From Gymnorhina tibicen (lineage: Eukaryota; Chordata; Aves; Passeriformes; Artamidae), in assembly GCA_013399875.1 (NCBI GenBank), contig VXAZ01000289.1:2112679-2176678 (forward strand): a stretch of DNA of 64,000 nucleotides. The letters are read 5' to 3'. Both the position numbers and the translations under genes were made by a program. Shown here in pieces: positions 50,110 to 62,500 of this stretch. A model generated the notes under the pieces. That model did not search any database, was not told the DNA's origin, and was given only the letters and a program-made list of their open reading frames with translations. Position 1 is the stretch's first letter. Every line of letters starts with the position of its first letter.

Positions 50110-52392
50110 ATGTCCACTCCTGGGAATACATTCCACTTCCAGTGTTATTTTTTAAAATTTTCACAATTTACATATATAAACATATTAACATCTCTTGTAA
50201 CTGTTTCCTCATTAAAGTACTCCTCCCCTGTCAGCCAAGAGTTTATCTGTGTCCTAATGATCTCCTCTGGTTCCAGTGTGAATAAATGAGGAATGCCACT
50301 TACTCCTTCAGGAGCACTAACTTTGGCAGTTATGTTTACTTTCAGTAATGAGCTTTAATTACTTTAGCAATTACAAGTATTTGACTGAATTTCCACTGAC
50401 TGCACACAACATCTGTACTGGTGGGACTGTACATGCTCTCTGATCTCTGCCCAGGGCTCCCTAGAACATGGTGCCAGCTGTATCCCATTAGTCTCTAGAG
50501 CAGTAAGCAAGCAGAAGCCCTCCAGATTTACGCCAGTAGATTTAAACTAGCAACCTCTCGCCTTTCATGTCAAGTAGAGATTGAAACATCCTGGATACTG
50601 CCCTATTTCTCAAGTGAGATAATGGTTAAATCACTTGATGTAAACACTCTGTTCACTAAATGGCTTCCTCTGCCTTTGTGTGAAAGACTGTCAATGCTGC
50701 TCTCGGAGCAGAGGTCTCTGGACTGGTGCTTATTGATACTTTTGGGTACAGTGTGTCAAATGGCCTTTGACTTGTGTGTTTGCCCCATAAAGCGTGTGCT
50801 ACAGACAGAACCTCATCAGAGATCTGTTTTCTTATTGAATTACATATGGCTGTTGATACTCCAGGAATTAGGAACTTAAAGCTTATTGTAAGATTTGGTT
50901 ATGTTGTCTTCTTAAAGATGCTGCATAAAACTGTGACAAGAGATGCTTAAACACCTCTTCCCCCCGCCATGTTATTTGCAACCATTTTCTTCTAGTGTAC
51001 ATGAACTAGATAAAAGGATGATTATGTTTAAAAGGCATGCACTCAAAGGTTAGGGAATGCCAGAACTGAAGTCACACGTTTAGCTTTGTGCCTCCGGAGA
51101 TATTTTTCCTCCCTTACTCTCCAGTCGGAAGGTCTATGACTGTCCTCTGTGATCATTGGTCTTCTACAACCTGAACCACAGCTCTTGGATCTTCTTCAGC
51201 ATGTCTGGGAAGCACTGAACCCCTGGGTGTGTCAGCAGGGACCCTGCCCATGCTTGCATGCCATGCTCCCAGACAGTCCTCGAGAGACTAAGGAGCAATG
51301 GTAAAGCCGTCCTACCTAGTCACAAGCTGGGAGTGCTGGTAATGATCTCTGCGGCGTGTGGCTTGCTCTGCTAGGTTACTCCAGCTCTGGGTAGTCCTTG
51401 GTGTGGACAGACTCTTTTAGAAGGGATTTGTGGGATAAAGTTCTAGGCATGCCAGGATGATAACGTGAACAGCTTTCAGGTCTTCAGGAGCAACACTGCT
51501 TCCTGCAGCACATCACAGTGTTGTGTGCTGTGTGCAGCTGAGCTACCCCTGCCTGAACCAGTTTGGGTAATGAGAACAGTCTTTATGGAAAGTCAGATAA
51601 ACCGGTCCTTTTGCAGAGAAGACTCCTTTCAAAGGGAAAGGGACAGGAATGAACCCTGGGAAGGAGCAAGGAAAGCAGAATTGCGGTGTGGCATCTATTA
51701 CAGAATCCAGAGAATGAATAACTCCTGGCTACCCTGTCATCTCCAACAGCTAAAAAATAACCAAATCACAAAAATCCCTTCAAGGTTATTAAAGATTAAA
51801 TGGAAGAATAACCAGACTGATTATAACTGTGTCTCTCCTCCCCTTCCCCACTCTCTGCACATAACCATGCAGTTCTAGGTGAATGCCAGAAGGGCCAGGT
51901 GTCCTCCCTTTCCCTCCTGCCACTACCATGAAGCTTCAGGATGCCTTTCAGTGGTCTCCTGGAGCTTTGCAGCTGTGCATTATGGCTTGTGAAGAGAATT
52001 GGCTACATAACACACTTTGGCTCCTCAAACAGTAATTACTTCAATGGAATTATTAGCACAAAGGAAGATTTCTCAGGTGAATGAGGACAGCACAAACATG
52101 CAGGTTATATTTCTGCAGACTATAAATAGAGGCCAATCATTCATGCAATGTAAGTCTCTTCTCCCCTGCTTTCTGAAGAAGACTCATGGGGAGGGAGAGT
52201 AGTTTGTGCTCATAAATATATTTGCACAGAAAAATTAATGAGCTGTGGAAACTGCCAGAGAAATAGTTGAAGAAAGATTTTTCAGAGAAGGGTTCAAAAA
52301 TATTTTTGCTACTATAAACAAAGATTTTTCGTGACTGAAGCAAAAAAAGGTGAGAAAATCATCTGCTAAGACTGACCAGAATGCACATAATT

Positions 52393-52410
52393 AAAAAAAA
52401 AAAAAAAAAA
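52393..52410. repeat. Poly-A tract (A18)
   Basis: Eighteen uninterrupted A, followed 25 bases later by a T10 run (52436-52445) that could pair with it. No recognisable retrocopy precedes the A tract. Confidence 0.95.
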
Positions 52411-53076
52411 TCCCAGCCCAAAACAGCTGATCGTGTTTTTTTTTTATTATTACATATAGGAAAGGAATATCCTGGGTTAAATTCACAAAGCTACTGGAGG
52501 AAGTCATGTAGCCTCCTCCACACTTCTTGGAAATCTCATCCATGATGAGAGAGAGCTGGGTCCCCAATCAGGTCTTCTACTCTTTTGCCTGAGGCTGTGA
52601 TTTGACATGACAGCGGGTTTGGTGACAATACCGCACATGTTCCCACCCCTTTGACTGCTCCAGCAGTTGATCCATGACGATTTGTACAGTCACACTGTTA
52701 CTGGAATCAAGAACGGCTCTTGCAGAAAAATCACTTGGCAAAAAAAGAAGTACCTGATTGTTTTTTACCCTAATACAAATGGGTTTATTACTGTGGTTCA
52801 TGGCACGCCTGGGTGAGAAGACTGCAAGAAAGACTGAACAGATTTAACTGGAAATTAATACTGTATTGCTTCAATGATGATCAAAAGTGCCTTTATGTGT
52901 ATTGATTTATTATTTTCCACTCCAAGAGAAGTTTATGTGAATGGAAGTCATGCACTGTTTGTCAGACAGAGCCTTATACTCACAGCAGGAGTAGTAATTG
53001 AAATAATGATTTCCTACTATCTTCATATTTACTTAGAGTTTCAGAAAAAATCTGCAGAAATGTGGGACACCATTAC

Positions 53077-53081
53077 TGCCT
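53077..53081. repeat. Left target-site duplication of LTR D (TGCCT)
   Basis: TGCCT is exactly repeated at 53560-53564, directly after the terminal CA of LTR D. A 5-bp duplication fits ERVL-class integration. Confidence 0.85.
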
Positions 53082-53559
53082 TGTCCTAGGTTACAATATA
53101 GATGTATTTAAGTATTCTATTACCACCAGCTGTGGGCCATTAGCTGTTATCACCTGCTAATGACCCACCCCTGATAACAGGCAATGGGCCATCAAAAAAC
53201 CCCCACATGACTCATGGACTTATCTCATCCTATTGTGAGAGGCTCCACCCAGGAGGGAGGAGCCAAGCATTCCCACCTGGATATAACCTGTCCTCAGAAC
53301 TGCCTAACTTTGCCCTGTCTACTGAATTACCAGCGGACAAAGCTACCACTGGACCTTCATCTGGAGACCTTCCGTAGGATCATCACTCCAACTGAGCTAC
53401 TTCATCTGGACTGCTACCACCACTCTAACAGGGTGTCAGGTTGTATCTGACTTTGTCAGTGCTTTTCCTTATATTATTTCACTTGTTTCTAATTTTATTT
53501 TCCCATTAATTTAGATCCTGACTTGTGATCTCCCACTGGTTTGTTTTCAAACCAACACA
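53082..53559 (+). mobile_element. LTR D: complete solo LTR, plus orientation (478 bp)
   Basis: The element starts TGTCCTAGG and ends ACCAACACA, with TG...CA termini and perfect TGCCT duplications on both sides. Reading forward, the U3 has a CCACCCAGGAGGGAGGAGCC block, a TATA-like GATATAACC (53280-53288) and a TC-rich middle. Near 53500-53515 a TTTTCCCATTAATTTAG stretch stands where an AATAAA signal is expected, so the poly(A) signal is decayed. I associate this LTR type with songbird genomes. A chance open frame (53214-53450) crosses it. There is no attached proviral body, so it is a solo LTR formed by LTR-LTR recombination. Confidence 0.93.
53282..53286 (+). promoter_or_regulatory. TATA-like box of LTR D
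   Basis: TATAA in a GGATATAACC context, about 200 bp from the LTR start. This is a suitable place for the retroviral core promoter. Confidence 0.5.
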
Positions 53560-53564
53560 TGCCT
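53560..53564. repeat. Right target-site duplication of LTR D (TGCCT)
   Basis: Exact match to 53077-53081. Confidence 0.85.
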
Positions 53565-56500
53565 AAAGCCAGCTATATTTATAAAAGGTCAAGGGGGCTG
53601 AAATTTTTGAGAGATTTCTCCCAGAAGAGCAAAAAAGTATAAGTGTGGCTATGAGATTTAGCATGTCTTTAATTCTACAGATGTCCAAACCAGCACAGAA
53701 GTGCTTTCAAAATGTGTATTTTTGTGTTTCCTCTCTTCTTTTCCAAATGGTCACAGATCACCAGAAGTCTTGAAAGCATTTAAAATTAATCTCATGACTC
53801 CCAGTATTTAAATATGAATTCAAGACTTTCACAGATTGATTTGGCATGACTTGGGAGGCCCACTTACATTAAACCAATGCCTAACATTTTTGCAGTTGTA
53901 GTGGAACAGGAATCTGGAGAACAGAACATGGGGCAGTTAGAACAAAAATATTGTTTGTTTTCTAATAGATGGCCAAAGCTGGGCATACCCTCTGGAATTC
54001 GATATCTAAGTGAAAAAAAAAAAATCAATCTTAAAAAATAGCTCTGATATTAGATATTTTAATTTACAAGTTTCAACTACATTTAAAAATTTTATTTTGT
54101 TCCAAGAAAGTTACAAATACACATCCAGGGAAATTCATGCTGCCCATGGTTATGATTTTTCTGTAGAAGCAAAGGAGGATTTTAACAAGAATTGTTCAAG
54201 ATCAGCTAGTTACATGGAATTCTCTGAAATATTTTAACTCCTAAACTGTTATTTCATATTTAGTTAGTATTCAATTGCATGGCTGGTAGTCAAAGAGAAT
54301 ATATAGAGATAACTGATCTTCCATATGCACCCTCTGCAGTAACAGGATCTGTGTACTGTGATACAGTAAAAGGAGTACATTCCTTCATCTTATGCAGAAG
54401 ACATCCAAATAAAATATCACTTTTTCTTTGTCTAATGTCTTCTTCTGCTTTATTTTTTACAGAGTAGGTGTTTTTATTTTCTTTTTCTTTTTTTTAACTG
54501 TATTCTCTGCTCACAGTGATTTCACACTGCTTTATCTTCACTGACTTTGGAAGAATTGCATCTGAGTTACATGGGTGCGATTTACTGGGAATGAAGCCCA
54601 TTATAGATAATTAACTGTAGTGCATTGTTATAATTCTTTTTATTTAAGAGAATTTTTTCCTCCCTTTCCCCAGGGTGTGTTCCATCTGCTCCAGGATAGG
54701 AGGTAGAAAGGGAAGCTATTTATTTTTCATGTTTTTAAAGGCACAGAGACCATGAAGAAGGTTAGCTGGGTCCCACAGTTGTGAAACCTTTTTTTTCCTA
54801 TACATTTCTTCCTGATACTGTCTGGATTGCCAAAGACAAGGTCATCCTGGAGATCAACAAGCCATTAGAAAGAGGCTGAGAAAGCATGAGAACAGATTAG
54901 ACATTTAACTGAGGCATGGACATCATTGCCCCAAATCCCTTCTGAGACTTCTGCAGGTAACCTGAATCTGCGTGCAGCCTTTCTGCACGCAGTGGTCATG
55001 AGACACCAGCTCAGAGTCCAAAGCCCATCCCTCCCTTTCCTTGGTGTGACAGATGCCCCAAGGCAGCTCCTCACGCCACGTGGCTGCTGTTTGCTGGGTT
55101 TGTCAGGGCAGACCAACATTCCTCGATGCTGAGCTGCGTACCTCAAGCATTTTCATGTTCACTCCCTTTGTTCACCTGCATCGTGCATTTGTATCAGAAA
55201 ACATCTTGAAAAGTATCTCAAAAGCTGGCTTGTACGACTGGACTCATGCCTGACCTTTGGGACTTGGGTGCATTGTGGAAAGTGAGTGTGTGTTAAAGCA
55301 GCTCTCTCAGGGAGGGAGTTGTTTGCTGACTTCCGGGGTTTTACTGAGAAAATTGCAAGATTTTTGCCTACGCCTTAATAAACATCAGCTTCTTCTTAAG
55401 TCTGTTGGTCTGAACAGAAAGAAAGGCAAGGCCCTGGAAGACAAAGCCCTGAGAGTTAATTTTGATACACTTTTCATACATCTGAAGCAGATATAAAGCA
55501 TTCCAAGATTTCTCCCGCAGGTTGGTTTCCTGTGGTTGATTTACAGGCTGTGACAGAAAATCCATTTCTGTTCCTGTAGATGCTAAATTCATTACCTTGC
55601 CACAGAATTCAGATTCTCCACTTCTCCTTGAACTTCAGCTTGTTACTATGACAACCAGTGCCAGACAATATATTTTTTCTTCTCACTATTTTCCATTGGC
55701 ATGGTTGCATATTGCAGTAAAAATAGTATCCTTTTGCAATATTAATAAAAAAAAAATCACAAAAATCACTGGTTTTTATTAAAAAGTTTTCCCCTATACT
55801 GTGATTTTAGGACATACATTATATATGCAGAGAAAGTTTGATTAATCACAATGAAATAAAAAACTTTATAAATTAACAGGGCATATTTCCCTTACAGCTG
55901 CACTCAAAAAGCTTCTTTTTTCCCTTTCTTCCTTCAAACCTTCCAAAAGATGGACATTTTAGGTTACAGTAAAATATTTTTTGAAATGGATTGCATTTTT
56001 CTTCAATAAATAACTGGTCACTGTTCCCTGTTTCAGATGTTGCCTCCTCTCTACAGTTGTCAGAAATACTGAGGGATTAGCTTGCCAGTAAAAGTCCATG
56101 CCATTTTGAGCTCACCTCTCTCTGAAGTCCTGTTTAACTTCCAAATTGGTTTCTGAGGGGGGTGTCTGTTCTTTGCTGCAAGAAATCCAAGGAATGTCAG
56201 GAGGATGGAAATGAAATCAGTCAATCAATAGGTTGCCCTTGCTCTCCTGAATGAGATGGAAAGCTGATAAACTAAGGCAAGTATTAGATGATTAAACTGA
56301 TTGGCAGCACCCTGGCCAGAAACAGCAGAGTCTGTAAAAATGAATAGAAGGTATTCAGGAATTCAAGGTTTCAAGAATAATGAGGCTGGGGCTAATTTAT
56401 TAGTAATGGCTGACATACATTAACTGAAAAGATGCTTATCCGTACATATAATGCTTTCAGCCTTCCCTGACATATATTATTTATTTAAACCAACAGATTC

Positions 56501-59500
56501 TTAGCACATGAGTGCACTGCCTGAGCCTGAGACTTGTACAGGGAGTTACACTGCAAAATACCTACGTAAGAAAAGTGTTTAAGTGGCAGAAGCTCTCAGT
56601 AAACAGGGTTTTTTGCTCTTCATGCAGAGCATGGAATTATGTTACACTGCAAACTGTTACGTTTCTACACGTCTTCCACGAGTGTTTAATCTTTCCACTG
56701 TTTCTACTGCACCATTCTTACTGCAGTGCATAAGGGGGAGACAACTGCTAATAAATGGATTTTCTTGACAGCTCTCTGAGATGATAGCATACTGATATCC
56801 AGCCTTGTGGATATGTCCTCTAAGTGACTTAAAGCCTAAACTCTACAAGACAAGTCATCCAGTCTGAGAAGCCCATGGACTTATTTACAGAGCTTTTAGA
56901 TTTTTCTGTGGCACACTCGGGACACAGGCATTCCCTGACTGCAGTTACAGCTGCAGATTAACCCTTTAACATAGCTTAATTAGCAGCACAGCCCTGATGA
57001 CTCACAGAACATGACACACCATGTGAATTAACTCAGGTAGGAATCCCGTAGGAAAGTTGTAAGATGACAATGAACTGCAAGTTCCTACCAAAATACCTTA
57101 AAAAAGTACTTAATTGATGTCAGTGTATCCTGTTTAGTTCTTGGAGATCCTATTTTTTGATTACTTATATACGAAGCTGTAATATTACTTTAAGGCTTTG
57201 TTAATGGTTACCTCCTACTTTTTTTTTTCTTACCCCCCACCCAGGCACTGTATTTAATCTCTGATGAGGTCAGGATGAACAGTGACAGCATAGAACAGAC
57301 AAGATGGAATATTTCTCACCTATCACTTGACGTTCAAAGATTAGACTTCTAAAGCTGAAGCATGCACATCCCTTGGCAGCAGATGGGGAGAAATACTGTT
57401 CTTCAAGGTGCCTTATACCTGAGATCTGAAATAAGTTGAAACAAGTATAAGGTCTTTGCTTTACATTTATCATTTTGGGCTTACCGTGAACATCACTTTG
57501 TTTTTTTCCCATGAAGCAGAAGGATGTTCTTCAGGGCAGATTTGGTACCTCACACATTTGGGTCCAGATTCTTTGATCTCGACCCTCTCTTACTTTTTAT
57601 TACTCTATACTGATACAAATATGTGACTGTGTCATTTTTGCACAGTCATTTGTGGGAATGTTTGCATATGAAATGAAAATTATAAGCTTTCCTGGAAAGA
57701 GACAACTTCTAGACCTTTCAAGCACTTACGTTTCACTAGCAGTTATATTGCTCATTTTTATTCAATAACTACCCTGAAATGAAATGTTCCAGAGTTTGAC
57801 ACTATACAAATAAATGCCACTGAGAGCAGTACATCTGGTTTCAATAACAACAGCAATAATTTCCAGTATTTGTTTTCATAGCGAAGGACCAGAGTCCAAC
57901 AGCATTACTGGTGAGAAGAGCACTGAAAGTGAGAAGGGCATATAGTTTATTGCACATACAAAAACTATGTTAAAAGAACATTATTAAGGTTGTAAAGTCA
58001 AACACTTGAGACTTAGGAAATACCAGAATTAAGGTGGTCTGTGCAACTTTAATTTGACCTCGTCACTGTATGCCTCCAGATAGTCTTTAGTTACACTAAT
58101 GTATGTGATTTCTCTCCAAGACACCCACCTCAGTCAGTGCACAGAGAGTGTAAGTTGCCCATTTAAGGAACAGCTATGCAATACTTATTTTCCTTCTCGT
58201 GTCTGGCATGTGATACTTTTGCTCTGCACCACGCAAACCTTGCTCTGAAGGAAAAATGGTTCATTTCCTCCCATACGGTTTTCTCTTCTCATCACTGCTG
58301 CAACTCATTACTTCGTAGCACCATTTTTGTAGAAATCTGTGTCTGTGTTATTGAGTCTATGTGGCAGAGAGGGGGCTGATGACCTAATGCTCACACTGCA
58401 GGGGATTTGCTACTCCTTGTCAGCATATTTTGAATACCTGTGAGCAGTTGGGGAACATTAGGTAGAGGCAGGAGCAGAGCAACCTTCCAGTTTAATCTCA
58501 CCCAAAGAAAACTGACCTGTGTGCTGCAGAAGAGCGCAGGAATGCAAACCAAAGCATGGTGAATGGGAGTGACTGGGAGATCCTCTTCAAAACCACGGGG
58601 CAGCTCAGGCCTAAGAGGCTGTGTTAGGTACATCCTGTGAGAAGAGCATCTGTTTTACAGATGGAGGAACCATACGCACAGAGGTTAAAACAAAAAGCAT
58701 CAACTAATTTTGGGTGTGAATGTGAGATAACAGAAATTCAGTCCCTTCAGACTTATCACTTAGAGCAGTCCCTTCTCTGTCCCTTCTCTGACATTGCCTT
58801 GCTGCAGTCACAGACCTGTGGACCTGATATTTTCCTGTCTTAGTATTTAATCCCTGTTTTATTTCAAGATGACCCCTCACTGCACACTAAAATCCGTAAG
58901 TCACACAGCCTACTTCTATATTAGAAAATTACACACAGGGCAAGGGTCATACTCAGCTTGCTTCCACACGGTTTTATTTTCTCCCTCCCTCTCAGCAGTC
59001 CCAGAAAGCCTCATCCATATTGCTTACTGGGTACATACTCTTGCTCGTGTTCTCCTCAAAGCTGTGACTGACTGGCTATTCTTGTTGGGACTATTTTCTT
59101 GTCTTTGGCGTGGATAATCATGCAGTTGCCATAGAACAGGGACTATAACTCTGTTTTCTTCCCTTACCAACATCACATTTCCCATATGGGGACTATGAGC
59201 TCATACTTTTTTCCATGTCCACAGAGCTTGAAATAAATCCAGCTGTATATAGCCAGGAAATTCCAGCACTTGGTATTTCCATTTCCTTAAAACATTCTAT
59301 TTGTTTTATCTGCATTTAATTTCATCTAGAGGTTGGGGCTGACAAGTTGCTGATCTGTAAACTTTGCTTGGTTTCATCCCCAGAGCACCATGAACTTTCT
59401 CTATGAAGGACAGATGCATGCTCATTAGTACCCATGCAGCTTGCACATTCCTCATCACACAGTGTGGGAACGTGGATTTTCTTGTCCCTCCTGCACAGAT

Positions 59501-62500
59501 CCCGGTGGTACCAATGAAAGAAGAAGAAAATTACTTCTTTATAATTTAATCAGTTCATTTGCTGCCACATTGCCCCAGAACAGTAGCACATCTGATACTA
59601 CTTTGAGTTTGGACTTGACATTAAACAATCAGTCACATTTTCCAAATGTCCAGCATGAGGTATGCTGATGTTTAACAGGCAGTCAGAATCACCTCTCCTA
59701 AAACGAACAACAAGTAGCACATCTTATTAAATTACATTACTTCAGCTCTACTGACCTGCTTTTTTTTTTAAATCAAATATCATAATGCCAAAATAATGAC
59801 TAAAAGGAAATTGTTAGAAACACTTTCTTGTCCTGAACACGATGGAAAATGTTCAAGTAAATGAAAATCTTCCTGTCTGCAAACCACAGCAATAAACCAC
59901 CACCACGATTTTTCATAGTGGATCATCATGCCATATGGGTTTTTAATAAAATATATGACCCAGTCCAAACCTTGGCTATTGCTCTTAATCTATCATTTGT
60001 TATAAAGACAGCAGACATGTTTGATTTCTCTCATTAAACTGAATCCATTCCTGTCTTTAGGTTATTGCTCTTTCAGAATCACATCTACCGCATTCCCAAT
60101 TGGTTTTAATTATCTTTCTTGCATTCTCTTTTTCAATATGATTTTTTTCCAAATGTTTTAAATTGTTTTATGTTGATAGCAAAGCATCTTGCCGGGGCAT
60201 ATTTATTGAAACATGCTACTTAAGAAGCTAATTATAGGGTAGATTATATTTTTCTTTCAGCAAATGCAGTTGACTATTTTCATTTCTTGGCGGAAAGAAA
60301 TAATTAACAGCTATCTTGAATTCCATACTGTGTATATGTGTGTGATCTTGGTGAATAGATGCTAAGGTTCATGACCCTGCTTTGATATCCCTTAGATAAG
60401 GAAAGACCTTTAATCACTTTGGAAGGAAAGCTTGCATATGTGGTAATAGTAACAGGGAAGTAGCAGATTATTCAGAACTGTTTTGTGAGGAAGATATATA
60501 TGGAAGACTCCGTATAAAAATTTAAAAACTTGGGCTAGTTTCCAATCTAATGTTAAGCTGTGTGGTGTGGTAGACTTAGTCAGAATTTACTAAGATTTAC
60601 TCTGAGAAATATGACCCAGATGGCATTGTTTCCTCATGTTGTTCTCTCTTATTTGTCTGCTCATTTTCCAGCCGATTCTACAGTGGGTCTTTCCAAACAG
60701 GCAAACATGGAAGCAACCAGACAGGAAAAAAAAAGCAGAACATTAACACCCCAAATGAGGGCAGTTGAAGTTATTCCATGGGTTAAGATGAAAATGTATG
60801 GCAAATGCAGGCCACTAACACAGGGACTGGAGATGACTCAACATCTTGTTTTCTGGTGGTTTTCTCTAAGTCCTACTTCTTTATGTTTTTCACTATACAT
60901 AGGAAAGAGATCCCCCTTTTCTTGCCCAGGCCACTTCATAAAGAAGACCTTGACTGCTATTTAGCACATCTTCAGCAGCTGAAGGAGATCTCAGTGCCAC
61001 ATAAGCAAAGAGCAGGAAAGCTCATGGTGAGAACTTTCTGGACCTTTAAGTGCCAGAGTATTTTTACACAAAACAAATCATAGCTACCTCATACTGTGGG
61101 TTTAATGCTTGCTATTTTCAGCTTTCTCCATTTTATTAAAATAAGTGTCCCTAGTATTTTTGGCCTGTCTGGTTTTAATTTTCTCATATATTCAGTTTCA
61201 AGAAATGCAGAAACAAGGACAAAACCTGATTTTTTTCACTGAAGTGTTTGCCTTCTAGGGCTAGGTTCAGACAGCTTACTTTAGGTGCTTAGTTCAAATG
61301 TCTTACTGCCTGAAAAAGAGTCACCCAGCCTTACTGGATGAATACTCAGGATTGATGTGCATGCTCACTGGAGGGACAGAACACGGCAGCATCATGGTCG
61401 CTGCACCTCTCTGGAGCTCATGAGATCGAATCAGACCTGTGCATTGCATGATTTCCATCACATGGGGTGCAGGGTGCTGAGTTTCACGGAAGGGTAGGTG
61501 TTTGCCTGCTGTGCTTGTGTTTCTTTGAAGTGGCCATGAGAAAAGCACAAGGTCCTTCCATGCCACATCACTCACTCGAGAGAGGGCTTTGCAGGAGTGA
61601 GGCAGCCTAATGGCCCAGACAAGGCTGCCTGTATGCACTTGCAGGTGTTTAGGCTGGGGTATGTGGGGGATTTCATCGACCAGCCTCAAACTTGGTTTTA
61701 GTCACATAACAAAAAGTTTGCTGTGCCTACTTAGCACTATCTTACCATGCCAAACATGCCAAACATGGAAGCAATGAAAGGCTGAATAGCAGAATAACAC
61801 CTTTTAAAGCACATTAATAAAGTTTTCAAAAATAAAAGTAAGTGGAATTCATTAGTCTAAAATACAACCTCTAATCTTTTAAAGGCTGGCATAAGCCTAT
61901 AACCATAGATTTTGGAGTACTTAAATGATCGTATAATACCAAAATGTTTATATGGGCATGCATACAACTAAATTTTAGACCTGTTGTGCTTTTCAGTATG
62001 ATCTAATGGCTGCTGCACAGAAGCTGTTGTTAGGACTCATAGGCTCTGTTTCTCTTTTCTGCCAAGATTTACAGCTAATGAGATGCTATTTTCTGCACTC
62101 CTTGGCTAGTGCAAAACTGTATTTGTTAGGCGTTGTTTTTATGATCTAAGATTTACAATTTCTAATGATCATATGCAAAGAAAACCTTTTATTCACTTAA
62201 GCACCATGGGAGATTGCATGTAACAAAATCACCATGTAATTTTCACTACAGAAACATTGTTGCTTTATAGCCACTGTGATTTTTCAGGCTTACACAAAGA
62301 ACCAAATCCTGATCCCTTGGCTTGTGCTAGGCAAAAGCTTTGCAAGGATCCCTGTAGAGTGGATTTTAATTTTCATGACTTTGGTGAAGCAGAAGTAGTC
62401 TGAAAACTGATAAAAGTGGAATGAATATTGTTTTCCAGGAAAGAACATCTCATTTTCCAATGCCAGGGAGCAAAGTGGTCTATTGTATTCAGGTGTGTTG

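Larger units (their letters stand above)
47994..53076. other. Unassigned single-copy sequence with simple repeats
   Basis: No gene is recognised. The simple repeats at 50066-50109 and 52393-52410 and the alternating purine-pyrimidine stretch at 49399-49642 are given separately. The remaining open frames (up to 137 codons, at 51465-51878) have no domain I can identify. Confidence 0.5.

Noticed and set aside
60672..60781. A second exon upstream of the candidate at 60903, with a strong-looking acceptor TTTTCCAG
   Set aside because: Its only plausible donor (TGG|GTTAAG) leaves a phase that does not join in frame to the readable frame of the 60903-61026 segment, and the peptide is not distinctive.
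61321..61689. 122-codon minus-strand open frame in a G+C-richer stretch
   Set aside because: No domain, splice context or repeat is recognisable, and the length is compatible with chance.
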